Assembly: GCA_035503915.1 (NCBI GenBank)
Contig: DATJSU010000025.1
Span: 1-49,559, forward strand
Reading direction: 5' to 3'
DNA: 49,559 bases
Source: DATJMJ01 sp035503915
Lineage (GTDB): Bacteria > Actinomycetota > Acidimicrobiia > Acidimicrobiales > Palsa-688
Shown here: piece by piece, positions 16,501 through 23,848 of the stretch
Layout of the letters: each line of letters opens with the position of its first letter
Position numbering within the stretch: the stretch's first letter is position 1
Notes under the pieces: generated by a model
Databases searched by the model: none
Told to the model about the DNA's origin: nothing
Seen by the model: the letters and a program-made list of their open reading frames with translations, nothing else
Translations under genes and position numbers: made by a program

Positions 16501-16632
16501 TCAGGCGTCCCCGAAGGGCGTTATTCCGTAATTGTGGCATCCGCGCCGGGCGAGGACGAGGCTGTCATCTCCGTTGTCGACATCGACGCGGGCCAAACGA
16601 TCGCCGCCGATTTGACTCTCCAAGTGCCGTAA
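13522..16632 (+). CDS. MFS transporter (DHA2-like) fused to three carboxypeptidase-regulatory-like domains
   Basis: 1036 residues. About 25-535 form a drug-efflux-type major facilitator with many hydrophobic helices; VGRRPVF and MFRQLGTSVGVA resemble motifs A and C/D2 of the 14-helix EmrB/QacA group. A Pro/Glu/Ala-rich linker follows (about 535-780), including acidic repeats of the type EVKAEAL. The C-terminus holds three tandem beta-sandwich repeats starting near 783, 867 and 950 (LRGKVTDNAGNTLPGATVTL, VAGKVTRARGG, LYGAVVSGG), each ending in a (D)G-x-F/Y-x-(F/L) turn. With an even helix number the tail would be cytosolic; with an odd number, extracellular. Purine-rich AGAAGAGAG precedes the ATG. 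Substrate unknown. Confidence 0.88.
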   Translation: MSATTQLGVGAREAGAAGVARAPARGRWGALGVVCLATAMLAIDFMAVSVTLPATGHGTGASFDQLQWALEGPLIAVAALVLMAGRIADAVGRRPVFLVGIAVFGLGALVAGLARSPYVLIGGRVVEGVGAAALFSTGSLLLAEAFAGAASRLALATWAAVTGAALAASPYIGGVVTANLGWRWLYLLEVPVAALATLGGLAFVREPEHKARVAQPARGDRGARRPRADWVGLALLSAALTILVLGLVRTTTPANLGNFTQNGVIACFVCTFLLLGAFVIVEMTAPTPLLEMSLFRRRTFAGSSIAAFGLAMAVLGPFFFLVLYLSYDLGYSSLIVGERLLLLTAITLPVIPLSALLDRFLPAKLLISGGLVLVALGLWLMSRLEAAHPWQQLAPGLLVAGAGLELVSPRLALAAAAAVKPRSAALASRTVTMFRQLGTSVGVATFGVVLATRLADDTARALLSTPGKTTLDADAVANLALQGHVTAAGAAGHLAGAVQANFRDALHEVLLVAAVVAAASAVVALVVRSRDIPRRGRQSLPAEPVSKPQPVPRQATLEPVLLSKLSKGAGTTGKGSGEASGEGWETSSKGAEVHDEGAEMTDEGAAEGAGEQEVPTEAPDAGVRASEERAFDPLVDTPPRGAPAIVLPGAVSPPVVPPLEPVTPIATAEQPAGASAAPEEDVRPERPHPAAVAPRTGLSLRRLLDFRASFRPRMPETTQGTAPEAPSRPGGEQSAPAGTRGQATSGQVEVKAEALEVKAEALAVKAEEVEVKEEFIDLTGGRSLRGKVTDNAGNTLPGATVTLVSPEGHEAAHAVSGEDGSFSWSGLAGHTYTLVATAPSFRASAIVVPLRSGAEVRATLSLLGVGSVAGKVTRARGGAPLGAEVELVNGQGTPVLVAEAGADGQFELSDVVEGDYELVATAAGFGAQRLSVSVRRGQALVVDVPMTGVGYLYGAVVSGGAWVPDMPVKLKLTDGPGAVVAATSTDSAGSYHFSGVPEGRYSVIVASAPGEDEAVISVVDIDAGQTIAADLTLQVP

Positions 16633-16679
16633 GGACAAGCACATAAAGGCGTTCCTAATTGCCGGGCCGCCAGTTCTCA

Positions 16680-16693
16680 GGCTCTTCAGAGCC
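16680..16693 (+). terminator. Short hairpin after the MFS fusion gene
   Basis: GGCTC-TTCA-GAGCC forms a perfect 5-bp stem 48 bases after the stop, within a larger imperfect GC-rich pairing (GCCGGGC ... GCCCGACGGC) and followed by CCTTTCTG. A plausible but weak terminator. Confidence 0.35.
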
Positions 16694-16775
16694 GCCCGAC
16701 GGCCTTTCTGAGAGAGGAAATTGGCGAAGTTTTTCTAAATCTGCCTGTGGTCAGCAGTTTTACCGGCCTCAGTTC

Positions 16776-16805
16776 TTGACCGCGATCGCATTACTCAAAT
16801 AGTGT
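16776..16805 (+). promoter_or_regulatory. Promoter of the NlpC/P60 gene
   Basis: TTGACC (16776-16781) and TAGTGT (16800-16805) are separated by 18 bases, a good actinobacterial housekeeping promoter. Transcription would start near 16811. This places the GTG at 16802 inside the -10 box, so translation probably begins further downstream than the longest frame. Confidence 0.5.
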
Positions 16806-18046
16806 CTCACTGCATTGTGACGTTGATCACATTGATCTACCGTCGCCATGGGCTCAAAATTGCTGCGGCCTTAACGGCCGCTGTCACCGTGGCCAGCGCG
16901 ACCGGGGCGCTTGCCGCCCGCGCCGACCAGCTCAGCACCGACCAGCAGTACGCCTCGTACCTCGCGGGAAGGATCGCCACCCTGGGCCAGCGCGAATCTG
17001 CTCTCGGCGAGCAGTACGACGCCGGTATGGCAGCTCTCACGGCTGCCAACGGTCGCGTTGCCAGCGCTTCTGCCAACCTTGCGGCGGCGGAGGCGGCACA
17101 AAGGAACACCATTGGCCTGCTGCAGCAGGACGCGGTCGAGGCCTACGTGGGCGGGGGACCTCAGATGGCTCTCAGCGGCAACGTGCCCGCAACCAGCCCG
17201 AGTGGCTCCCTGCTGCGCCAAGAGCTTGCCGAGACCTTCGCCTCAGAACAGTCTGATGCCCTCGACAACTACCGTCTCGCGGCCGACAATGCGACGGTCG
17301 CCCGCCAGCAGTTGGTGGCGGCCCGCAACGTGGACGCCCGCCAGCTTGCGAGCCTCGAGAAGGACCGCCAGGCCGTCCAGGACGCGCAGGACCAACTTGT
17401 CGCCACTGAGCAGCAGGTCAAGGGCAGGATCGCGGTCCTCGTCGAGCAAATAGAGCAGCAGAAGTTGGCCGAGGAACAGGCGGCCGAGCAGCAAGCGCTC
17501 ATAGCCGAGCAAGAGGCTCAGGCTGCGGCGGCGGCCAAGCAAGCCGAAGAGCAGGCGCAGGCTCAACGGGCGCAAGCAGAGGAGGAGGCGGCACAACAAG
17601 CTGCCGCCGCTCGCGAGGCGGCTGCGGCGACGACCACGACGACTTCGCCGCCGTCGTCGCAGAGCGCCGAGTACGTCCCTCCAAGCGTCCCCGGAGCCTC
17701 CTCGGCAGCTGCGACCGCTGTCGCCGCAGCTGAGAGCCGCGTTGGGGACCCCTACGTGTGGGGCGCCGCCGGTCCCGATGCCTTCGACTGCTCGGGCCTG
17801 GTCATGTGGGCTTACGATCAAGCGGGGGTTTACCTGCCCCACTACAGCGGGGCGCAGTTCGCTGACACCACTCAGATCCCCATGTCGGACCTCGAGCCTG
17901 GGGACCTCGTCTTCCCAGCGGACCCGGGCCAGCACGTAGCCATGTACGTCGGCAACGGGGACATCGTCCAGGCCCCCTACACCGGCGCGGACGTGCAGAT
18001 TGTGCCGCTCACTTCTTTCTTCGTGCTCGCCACCCGAGTCGGCTAG
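16802..18046 (+). CDS. Secreted NlpC/P60 peptidoglycan endopeptidase with coiled coil
   Basis: Up to 414 residues. Signal peptide ending near ALAARA, then a long Ala/Gln/Glu coiled coil (about 40-275) and a Thr/Ser/Pro linker. The C-terminal NlpC/P60 domain (about 305-414) has the catalytic Cys330 (DCSGLV) and His378 (QHVAMYVG). The layout is that of RipA-like division hydrolases that cut the peptide stem; the coiled coil usually controls activity. The first possible start is the GTG given, but the promoter and Crp site suggest GTG 16817, TTG 16823 or TTG 16832; the last gives a compact signal peptide beginning IYRRHGLK. Domain very sure, start unsure. Confidence 0.9.
   Translation: MSHCIVTLITLIYRRHGLKIAAALTAAVTVASATGALAARADQLSTDQQYASYLAGRIATLGQRESALGEQYDAGMAALTAANGRVASASANLAAAEAAQRNTIGLLQQDAVEAYVGGGPQMALSGNVPATSPSGSLLRQELAETFASEQSDALDNYRLAADNATVARQQLVAARNVDARQLASLEKDRQAVQDAQDQLVATEQQVKGRIAVLVEQIEQQKLAEEQAAEQQALIAEQEAQAAAAAKQAEEQAQAQRAQAEEEAAQQAAAAREAAAATTTTTSPPSSQSAEYVPPSVPGASSAAATAVAAAESRVGDPYVWGAAGPDAFDCSGLVMWAYDQAGVYLPHYSGAQFADTTQIPMSDLEPGDLVFPADPGQHVAMYVGNGDIVQAPYTGADVQIVPLTSFFVLATRVG
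16816..16831. promoter_or_regulatory. Crp/GlxR-type operator
   Basis: TGTGA-CGTTGA-TCACA matches the Crp consensus TGTGA-N6-TCACA exactly. Its centre lies about 12 bases after the predicted transcription start, a repressing position if that promoter is right. In mycobacteria and corynebacteria, Crp/GlxR regulators are known to control secreted muralytic genes such as rpfA, so the context is fitting. Confidence 0.6.
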
Positions 18047-18121
18047 GGCCTGAGCAGGCTCCCTGCCCCTGCCTCTTATAGGCAGCCAGCCCCGGACAGC
18101 TCTCCCGTAGGATCACAAACC

Positions 18122-19057
18122 TTGGGAGAAGCACTGGTCTTGGCGCGCGGCCTCGAAAAGCACTTTGGCGACTTTGCTGCTGTGGCCGGCATCGACTTCG
18201 AGGTCCGCAAGGGCGAGGCTTTCGGGTTCCTCGGCCCGAACGGCGCCGGCAAGAGCTCGACGATGCGCTTGGTGGGGGCGACCTCTACGAGGACAGCGGG
18301 CGAGCTGGAGGTGCTCGGGCTCGACCCGGACAAGCACGGCCCGGAGATCCGCGCCCGCCTCGGGGTCGTACCCCAAGAGGACAACCTCGACCTCGAGCTG
18401 TCCGTCTCGGACAACCTGTTTGTCTACGGTCGCTACTTCGGACTCCCTCGCAAGCAGCTCCACAAACGGATCGTCGAGCTGCTCGACTTCGCTCAGCTGG
18501 CAGAACGTTCCCGCGACCGCGTCGACAACCTCTCAGGGGGGCTCAAGCGCCGCCTCACGATCGCTCGGGCGCTCGTCAACGACCCTGCCCTCCTCCTCCT
18601 CGACGAACCGACGACAGGCCTCGACCCCCAAGCGCGCCACTTGCTCTGGGACCGGCTTTACTCGCTCAAGCAACAAGGCGTCACGCTCGTGCTCACGACC
18701 CACTACATGGAGGAAGCTGAGCAGCTTTGTGACCGCCTGGTGGTAATGGACAAAGCACACATCATCGCCGAGGGCTCTCCCCGTGAGCTCGTCGAGCGCT
18801 ACGTGACCCGGGAGGTCGTCGAACTGCGCTTCGGCGCCGGCGGCGCGCCGGCGGAGGGAGCCCTGCGGGGTCGCGCCAACGGCCTCGTAAAGAGAGTGGA
18901 GACGGTGGCGGACCGGGTGCTCCTCTACACCGACCAGGGCGATGTGACAGCAGAGCACTTCAGTTCGTCGGGGCCGTCCCCGGTCAGCACCCTGGTGCGG
19001 CGCGCTGGCCTCGAGGACGTGTTCTTGACCCTGACGGGCCGCCAGCTCAACGACTAG
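18122..19057 (+). CDS. ABC-2 type exporter, ATP-binding subunit
   Basis: 311 residues. Walker A GPNGAGKSS, Q-loop VVPQEDNLD, signature LSGGLKRRL, Walker B LLLLDEPTTGLD and switch His in TTHYMEEAE, followed by a C-terminal extension typical of the DrrA/NodI group. It should power the two permeases encoded immediately downstream. The TTG start has no ribosome binding site; TAGGAT (18108-18113) lies 8 bases before it, so a leaderless transcript is likely. Substrate cannot be told; relatives export polyketides, polysaccharides or drugs. Confidence 0.93.
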   Translation: MGEALVLARGLEKHFGDFAAVAGIDFEVRKGEAFGFLGPNGAGKSSTMRLVGATSTRTAGELEVLGLDPDKHGPEIRARLGVVPQEDNLDLELSVSDNLFVYGRYFGLPRKQLHKRIVELLDFAQLAERSRDRVDNLSGGLKRRLTIARALVNDPALLLLDEPTTGLDPQARHLLWDRLYSLKQQGVTLVLTTHYMEEAEQLCDRLVVMDKAHIIAEGSPRELVERYVTREVVELRFGAGGAPAEGALRGRANGLVKRVETVADRVLLYTDQGDVTAEHFSSSGPSPVSTLVRRAGLEDVFLTLTGRQLND

Positions 19058-19070
19058 CCGAGCGCTCAAT

Positions 19071-19853
19071 ATGCGGGCCCCGATGGCCTTGCGGCCATTC
19101 AGTTATTTCTGGGCCCAGTTCGTGAAGACATGGATCGGCGACATAAGCACGACGTTTTTTACGCCCCTGCTCTTCCTTGCCTCGATCGGGGCGGGGCTCG
19201 GCTCGCTGATCGGGCACGGGGAGGCCCTCCCGAGCCTTGGGGGGGAAAACTACTTGTCCTTCGTAGCCCCAGCGCTCCTGGCGGCAACAGCGATGCAAGT
19301 TGCCATCGCGCGTGCCACATATGACGTGTTCGGCTACTGCAATTACTGGACCGGCGCCTACCGCTCGATGCAGGCCTCGCCGATCGGTATTAGCCAGATA
19401 GTTACCGGCCAGCTCGCTTGGATCGGCGTCAGGGCACTGCTCGCGAGCGCGCTCTTCCTCCCCGTGAGCGCTGCCTTTGGAGCGGTGCGCTCCCCCGCCG
19501 CCGCGCTCGACCTTGTCGTGGGGCCTTTGGTAGGGCTCGCATTTGCCACTCCGATAGCCGCCTACGCCGTGCTCGTGCGGCACGACCAGCCGTTCACGAT
19601 CATCTTCCGGCTGCTGATGGCACCACTTTTTCTTTTTTCTGGGACGTTTTTCCCCATCACGCAGCTGCCTGTGGGCCTGCGCTACCTGGCATATGCCATG
19701 CCCCTATGGCACGGGACCGAGCTCTCCCGCGACTGCTATTACGGGCATTTCCATGTGGGCGCCGACATCGGCCACTTGTGCTACCTCATCGGCGTCGCCC
19801 TCATGGGCGCGATCGCGGCCCGCGCGACTTTCCGCCGAAGGCTCGCACGCTGA
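19071..19853 (+). CDS. ABC-2 type exporter permease, first subunit
   Basis: 260 residues with about six hydrophobic segments and the ABC-2/NodJ pattern: amphipathic N-terminus FSYFWAQFVKTWIGDI, conserved FVAPALLAATAM, and LFLFSGTFFPITQLP near the C-terminal half. It follows the ATPase by 13 bases and its TGA overlaps the ATG of the second permease (TGATG). Together they should form an asymmetric membrane channel with two ATPase copies. Confidence 0.9.
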   Translation: MRAPMALRPFSYFWAQFVKTWIGDISTTFFTPLLFLASIGAGLGSLIGHGEALPSLGGENYLSFVAPALLAATAMQVAIARATYDVFGYCNYWTGAYRSMQASPIGISQIVTGQLAWIGVRALLASALFLPVSAAFGAVRSPAAALDLVVGPLVGLAFATPIAAYAVLVRHDQPFTIIFRLLMAPLFLFSGTFFPITQLPVGLRYLAYAMPLWHGTELSRDCYYGHFHVGADIGHLCYLIGVALMGAIAARATFRRRLAR

Positions 19854-20617
19854 TGGCACGCGCGATGGCGCTCGTGGAGAGGAACATCTCGGTCCAAGTG
19901 CGCGCCGTGCCCTACGTGTGGGCGACGGGCATCGTGGAACCGTTCCTCTACCTGCTTTCGGTCGGTGTCGGCATCGGCCACCTGGTCGGCAAGATCCCCG
20001 GGCCGGGTGGGACGCCCGTCCCCTACGCGAACTTTGTCGCCCCCGGCCTGCTCGCTACCGCGGCGATGAACGGCGCCGTCTACGAGTGCACTACCTGGAT
20101 CTTTGCCAAGCTTCACTGGACCAAGCTTTACCAAGCGGTGATCGCGACGCCGCTCTCGCCGGCTGACATTGCCGGGGCGGAGATCGGCTTCGCGGTCGCC
20201 CGCTGCTTGCTCTATGCGGGGGCCTTCCTGGCAGTGATGGTGGCGCTCGGCGACACCCATAGCTGGTGGGTGCTGCTCACCGTGCCGTGCGCGACCTTGG
20301 TCGGCGCGGCTTTTGCCGCGCTTGGGTTTGCTTCCACCTGTTACATGCGCTCCTGGACGGATTTCGACAAGGTCCAGCTCGTGGTGATGCCGATGTTCCT
20401 TTTTTCGGCCACCTTTTACCCCCTCTCCGAACTTCCTCGTTGGCTGCAACTAGTCGTCGAGGCCCTGCCCTTGTACGCAGGCGTCGCCGTGTGCCGCCAG
20501 CTTTCCCTCGGGCACCCCTCCCCGGACGCGATCGGTTACGCCCTCTACCTGGCCGCCCTCGCTGCCGCCGGCATCATTGTTGGGAAGCGGCGGGTCACGA
20601 AGATGCTCACGCCCTGA
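19853..20617 (+). CDS. ABC-2 type exporter permease, second subunit
   Basis: 254 residues, paralogous to the preceding permease: NFVAPGLLATAAMNGAVYE and MFLFSATFYPLSELPRW align with its counterparts. Frames remain open upstream to 19418, but the overlapping ATG at 19853 and the family N-terminus (LVERNISVQVR) define the start. About six membrane segments. Last gene of the exporter operon; the substrate-binding protein follows after 70 bases with its own ribosome binding site. Confidence 0.9.
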   Translation: MARAMALVERNISVQVRAVPYVWATGIVEPFLYLLSVGVGIGHLVGKIPGPGGTPVPYANFVAPGLLATAAMNGAVYECTTWIFAKLHWTKLYQAVIATPLSPADIAGAEIGFAVARCLLYAGAFLAVMVALGDTHSWWVLLTVPCATLVGAAFAALGFASTCYMRSWTDFDKVQLVVMPMFLFSATFYPLSELPRWLQLVVEALPLYAGVAVCRQLSLGHPSPDAIGYALYLAALAAAGIIVGKRRVTKMLTP

Positions 20618-20687
20618 AGGCGGCGCGGTAGGGTGGCTGCGGCGCGGGCGCACGAGCGCCACCGGCCTTGAGGAGGTACCCCAAACC

Positions 20688-22379
20688 ATGAAGTTCGGCC
20701 GAGTGGCCGCCATCGTCAGCGGCGCCGCAATTTCGATGAGCGGGCTCTCGGCGCTCCCTGCGCCAAGCGCGAGCGCCCAAGGTCGCAGCGGCCAAGTTGG
20801 CAGCGCGGGCGGGCCGGTCCCCCATGGCGGCGTCGTGCACGTCGCCCTCGGCGGGGGGACCTTCCCGGACAACTTCAACCCCCTCGTCCCCGGTGGCCCC
20901 AACTCGACGGCGGCGGGGACGGGCAGCCTCATTTACGAGCCCTTGATGTACGCCAACGTCTCTCGGGGCACCTATACGCCAATGTTGGCCACTTCTTACG
21001 CCTGGTCCCGAGGCAACGAAACCCTCAACGTGACCACCCGCTCGGGTGTCAAGTGGAGCGACGGGACGAGCTTTTCTGCCGCCGACGTCGCCTTCACGTT
21101 CAACTACCTAAAGGCACACTCAGCGGTCGACACAAGCGGGCTCTGGCAACTCGGCCTCAAGTCCGTGACAGCAACTGGCCCAAACACTGTCGTCTTCAAG
21201 TTCAGCCAGCCCATGCCCGTTTTTTTGCCGTTTGTCCTTGACCAGCTGATCATCCCTAGCCATATCTGGTCAAATGTCACCACCGCGATCACTTTTGCCA
21301 ATACTCACCCTGTTGGGACTGGGCCTTTTCTGCTGAAGAGCTTCCACCCCACCGAGATCGAGTACACACGCAACCCCGACTACTGGATGCCGGGGCGACC
21401 TTACGTGAGCGGCGTGACGATGACCACAGTGAAGGCGGGCACGGCTGCAGCCTTGCTCAACGCCGGTTTTGACTACATTTACGACCCGATCGCGGACCCG
21501 GCCACCTCTTACATAGCGTCAAACCCTCTTGACAACCATTATTGGTGGCCGGTGACCAACGTCAATTTCTTGTACTTCAACACGAGCGAAGCGCCCTTCA
21601 ACAACGTCGCTTTCCGGAAAGCCGTCGCCGAGGCCCTCGACGACAACGCCATTGCGGCACGGGCCTATTACGGGGCGATCCCGGCGACGACGGGCGCGGG
21701 CGAGACGGGCGTGATACCCGGCCAGCAAGCCAAATGGGTCCCCGCTTCGATGAAGTCACTCGAATGGACATATGACCCAAGCCTCGCCGCTGCCACCTTG
21801 AGCGTGGCCGGGTACCGGGACGTCAATGGGTCATTGGTGAGCCCGTCGGGGAGCGCGCTCCGCCCGCTCAAGATCCTCATCGGTTTCGGTTGGGCCGACT
21901 ACATCTCGATCGCCGAGACGATCGCCGATGAGCTGGCTCCCCTCGGCATCCACGTGGTCATCGACGAGGAGCCGTACCCCACCTACACCTCGCTCGTAAC
22001 CTCGGCCAAGTACGACATGGCTGTCTCTTGGAGCGTTGCGAACAGCGTCAACCCGTTCTTCGAGTACCTTTTCCTCCTCGACGGCAACAACACCACCGAC
22101 TGGGAGCGCTACACGAGCACCGCCGACACTCTTGCCCTGGCGTCTTTCGCGAGCCACAACAGCTCGGCCATCCTGAAGTCCGACATCGCCTCGATCGAGA
22201 GGGACATCCTCACCAATGTCCCCGTCGTGGCACTAACCGGCCGGCCGAGCTTTTTTGACTACTCGACGAAGACTTTTACCGGGTGGCCCGACGCGCAAGA
22301 CCCCTACAACTCGGGAGAGCCGCCGGACGCCTTCAATGGGGGGGCCGAGCAGGTGTTCCTCAACGTGCACCTGCAGTAG
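20688..22379 (+). CDS. Secreted ABC substrate-binding protein, family 5 (peptide/nickel type)
   Basis: 563 residues. GAGGAGG at 20669-20675 precedes the ATG; the frame is open earlier but lacks a signal there. Signal peptide of about 31 residues ending ASAQ, without a lipobox Cys. Family 5 features: FNPLVPGG near the start, LIYEPLMYAN, VKWSDGTSFSAADVAFTF, and HPVGTGPFLLKSF. Such proteins capture oligopeptides or other solutes for an importer. No importer permease is adjacent, and the exporter genes upstream are a different ABC class, so its partner must be elsewhere. Confidence 0.92.
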   Translation: MKFGRVAAIVSGAAISMSGLSALPAPSASAQGRSGQVGSAGGPVPHGGVVHVALGGGTFPDNFNPLVPGGPNSTAAGTGSLIYEPLMYANVSRGTYTPMLATSYAWSRGNETLNVTTRSGVKWSDGTSFSAADVAFTFNYLKAHSAVDTSGLWQLGLKSVTATGPNTVVFKFSQPMPVFLPFVLDQLIIPSHIWSNVTTAITFANTHPVGTGPFLLKSFHPTEIEYTRNPDYWMPGRPYVSGVTMTTVKAGTAAALLNAGFDYIYDPIADPATSYIASNPLDNHYWWPVTNVNFLYFNTSEAPFNNVAFRKAVAEALDDNAIAARAYYGAIPATTGAGETGVIPGQQAKWVPASMKSLEWTYDPSLAAATLSVAGYRDVNGSLVSPSGSALRPLKILIGFGWADYISIAETIADELAPLGIHVVIDEEPYPTYTSLVTSAKYDMAVSWSVANSVNPFFEYLFLLDGNNTTDWERYTSTADTLALASFASHNSSAILKSDIASIERDILTNVPVVALTGRPSFFDYSTKTFTGWPDAQDPYNSGEPPDAFNGGAEQVFLNVHLQ

Positions 22380-23538
22380 CACCGTCGGGGTCGCCCTCTC
22401 CCCGGTCGGCTTGCTCCTCGCTCGGCATCACGCTGCCAGGTGCGTCGCTTGGCCTGCGGTTGGCCGGCCGCTGCACCGGGATGGTTCCCGCACGCCAGCG
22501 CCGGGGACCTGACCAGGGGGCGGGGACAGCGTCTGTCCGTTCGGCCAAACCGTAAGCAAGGGCTTCGTAATTGACTCGCCACCCACGAAAATGTGGCCAA
22601 GCTTCTGCTGCCTCTCGCTCTACCGGGAAGCCGACAGACTTCAAGGTGTCCACAGCTTCGGAAAATTGAGCAAAGGTGAGATCTATCTCGGCGTCGGGGT
22701 CGGGGTCAAGGTCGACCGGCAGGCCCATGGCACCTCCGATCTGACGGAGCGCCGTGAAACCCATGCGCAAGGCTCGCCGGGGCTCCATCCGCTCCCTGCT
22801 CGGGCAGAGCGAAAGCAACATCGCCGCCGAGTCCATCACCGCCAGGAGCGCTACGAGCCACGACATGAGGGGCTGGGGCGAGCGGAACCGCACCAGCACC
22901 GGGTAATTGGAGTGGCTTTCGGCGACATCTGCGGCCCATCGCTCCCAACGGTCATAAAGTGCTGGCAAGTCGTCAGTTTTCGTCGCTACGCCATAGCGCG
23001 TGCGCACCAGCAGTTCTGGCCCCCACTGGGGCATCCCAGCCCGCGCGGCAAGGAGCGTGACCTCGGTCTCGCGCCGGCTGAAGGCCGCGTAGAGCGTCGG
23101 CAGGTACGCGATCTGGAGAGCGACGACGACGAGGCCGAAGCAGGCGGCCAAGATGTCCAGCGCCGCTTCAGTACCACCGCCGTTGTAAATGAAGCCCAGG
23201 GTGAACATCGAGCTGCCGATCTCCTTCATCGCAGCCGGGAAGCTCCTCGGGCCCGACCAGAGCATGAGAGAAAAAGCGATCAGGTACCCGAACAACCAGG
23301 TGGCTAACTGGACTAGCAGCAGCACGCTCCCCTGCACGGCGAGGATCTGGTCCTTGCGGTAGTAGTCCGCAAACGGCCGGACCAATACCCTGAAGAGCGC
23401 GTCGACAGCGGCGTCCATGAGGCGGGTGAGCAGCGTCCGGCGCGCCCGCGGGATCACGAGGGACCGCACGATATGAGCCGAGACCGAGACCGCTATGACG
23501 GCCCCCGCGAAGACCTTTAGCACGTGGAAGGCATCCAT
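22360..23538 (-). CDS. Membrane protein with pore-channel-like N-terminal half
   Basis: 392 residues. Hydrophobic segments near the start (about 5-25), 75-95 and 135-160 with GSSMFTLGFIYNGG between them. This layout recalls two-helix potassium-channel-like proteins, whose pore loop reads T-x-G-(F/Y)-G, but the selectivity sequence here is not canonical. The C-terminal half is soluble, with a helical region and a charged low-complexity tail. Convergent with the substrate-binding protein, overlapping its 3' end by 20 bases. GTG 23541 immediately precedes the chosen ATG. Function not assigned. Confidence 0.7.
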   Translation of the reverse strand: MDAFHVLKVFAGAVIAVSVSAHIVRSLVIPRARRTLLTRLMDAAVDALFRVLVRPFADYYRKDQILAVQGSVLLLVQLATWLFGYLIAFSLMLWSGPRSFPAAMKEIGSSMFTLGFIYNGGGTEAALDILAACFGLVVVALQIAYLPTLYAAFSRRETEVTLLAARAGMPQWGPELLVRTRYGVATKTDDLPALYDRWERWAADVAESHSNYPVLVRFRSPQPLMSWLVALLAVMDSAAMLLSLCPSRERMEPRRALRMGFTALRQIGGAMGLPVDLDPDPDAEIDLTFAQFSEAVDTLKSVGFPVEREAAEAWPHFRGWRVNYEALAYGLAERTDAVPAPWSGPRRWRAGTIPVQRPANRRPSDAPGSVMPSEEQADRGEGDPDGATAGAR

Positions 23539-23600
23539 CACCCAAGTTTCGCAATTCCTGCGGGCCGCGCGCGCAAGCGGTTGGCACCGGGGGGCGAGCG

Positions 23601-23670
23601 CCTGGCCCGGTGTGGCCCGGCATGGCCCGGTGTGGCCCGGCGTGGCCCGGTGTGGCCCGGCGTGGCCCGG
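23601..23670. repeat. Seven tandem 10-bp repeats
   Basis: Seven consecutive copies of NNTGGCCCGG; the first two bases vary (CC, TG, CA, TG, CG, TG, CG) and the rest is invariant. Located about 60 bases upstream of the minus-strand membrane-protein start. Near-perfect copies suggest recent slippage expansion; copy number probably differs among strains. Confidence 0.85.
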
Positions 23671-23790
23671 CGGTTGGCCTGCGCTACAGCGGCGGTCGGG
23701 TTGGCCTCACAGTTGGCCTGTTCCCAGTTACCCAACTGTCGTTGAGCGCGCATACGGTAACCCGGTTACCCCAAACGCGCCAAGTTGGCC

Positions 23791-23848
23791 CCCGGCAGTG
23801 CGTTAGCCCCCGGCAGTGCGCTGCAGTGCGTTGGCTCCCGGCAGTGCG
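23791..23848. repeat. Short direct repeats CCCGGCAGTGCG
   Basis: Three full copies at 23791-23802, 23809-23820 and 23837-23848 plus a partial GCAGTGCG at 23823-23830. The last copy abuts the phzF stop codon. Irregular spacing (18 and 28 bases) argues against a single clean tandem duplication. Confidence 0.75.

Noticed and set aside
15100..16540. Long minus-strand ORFs opposite the MFS fusion linker
   Set aside because: They are shadows produced by high GC and low-complexity coding sequence; the plus-strand frame carries the recognisable domains.
16633..16801. c-di-AMP (ydaO-type) riboswitch before the NlpC/P60 gene
   Set aside because: The gene class made this plausible, but the conserved ydaO motifs are not present; a promoter and a Crp-type site explain the region better.
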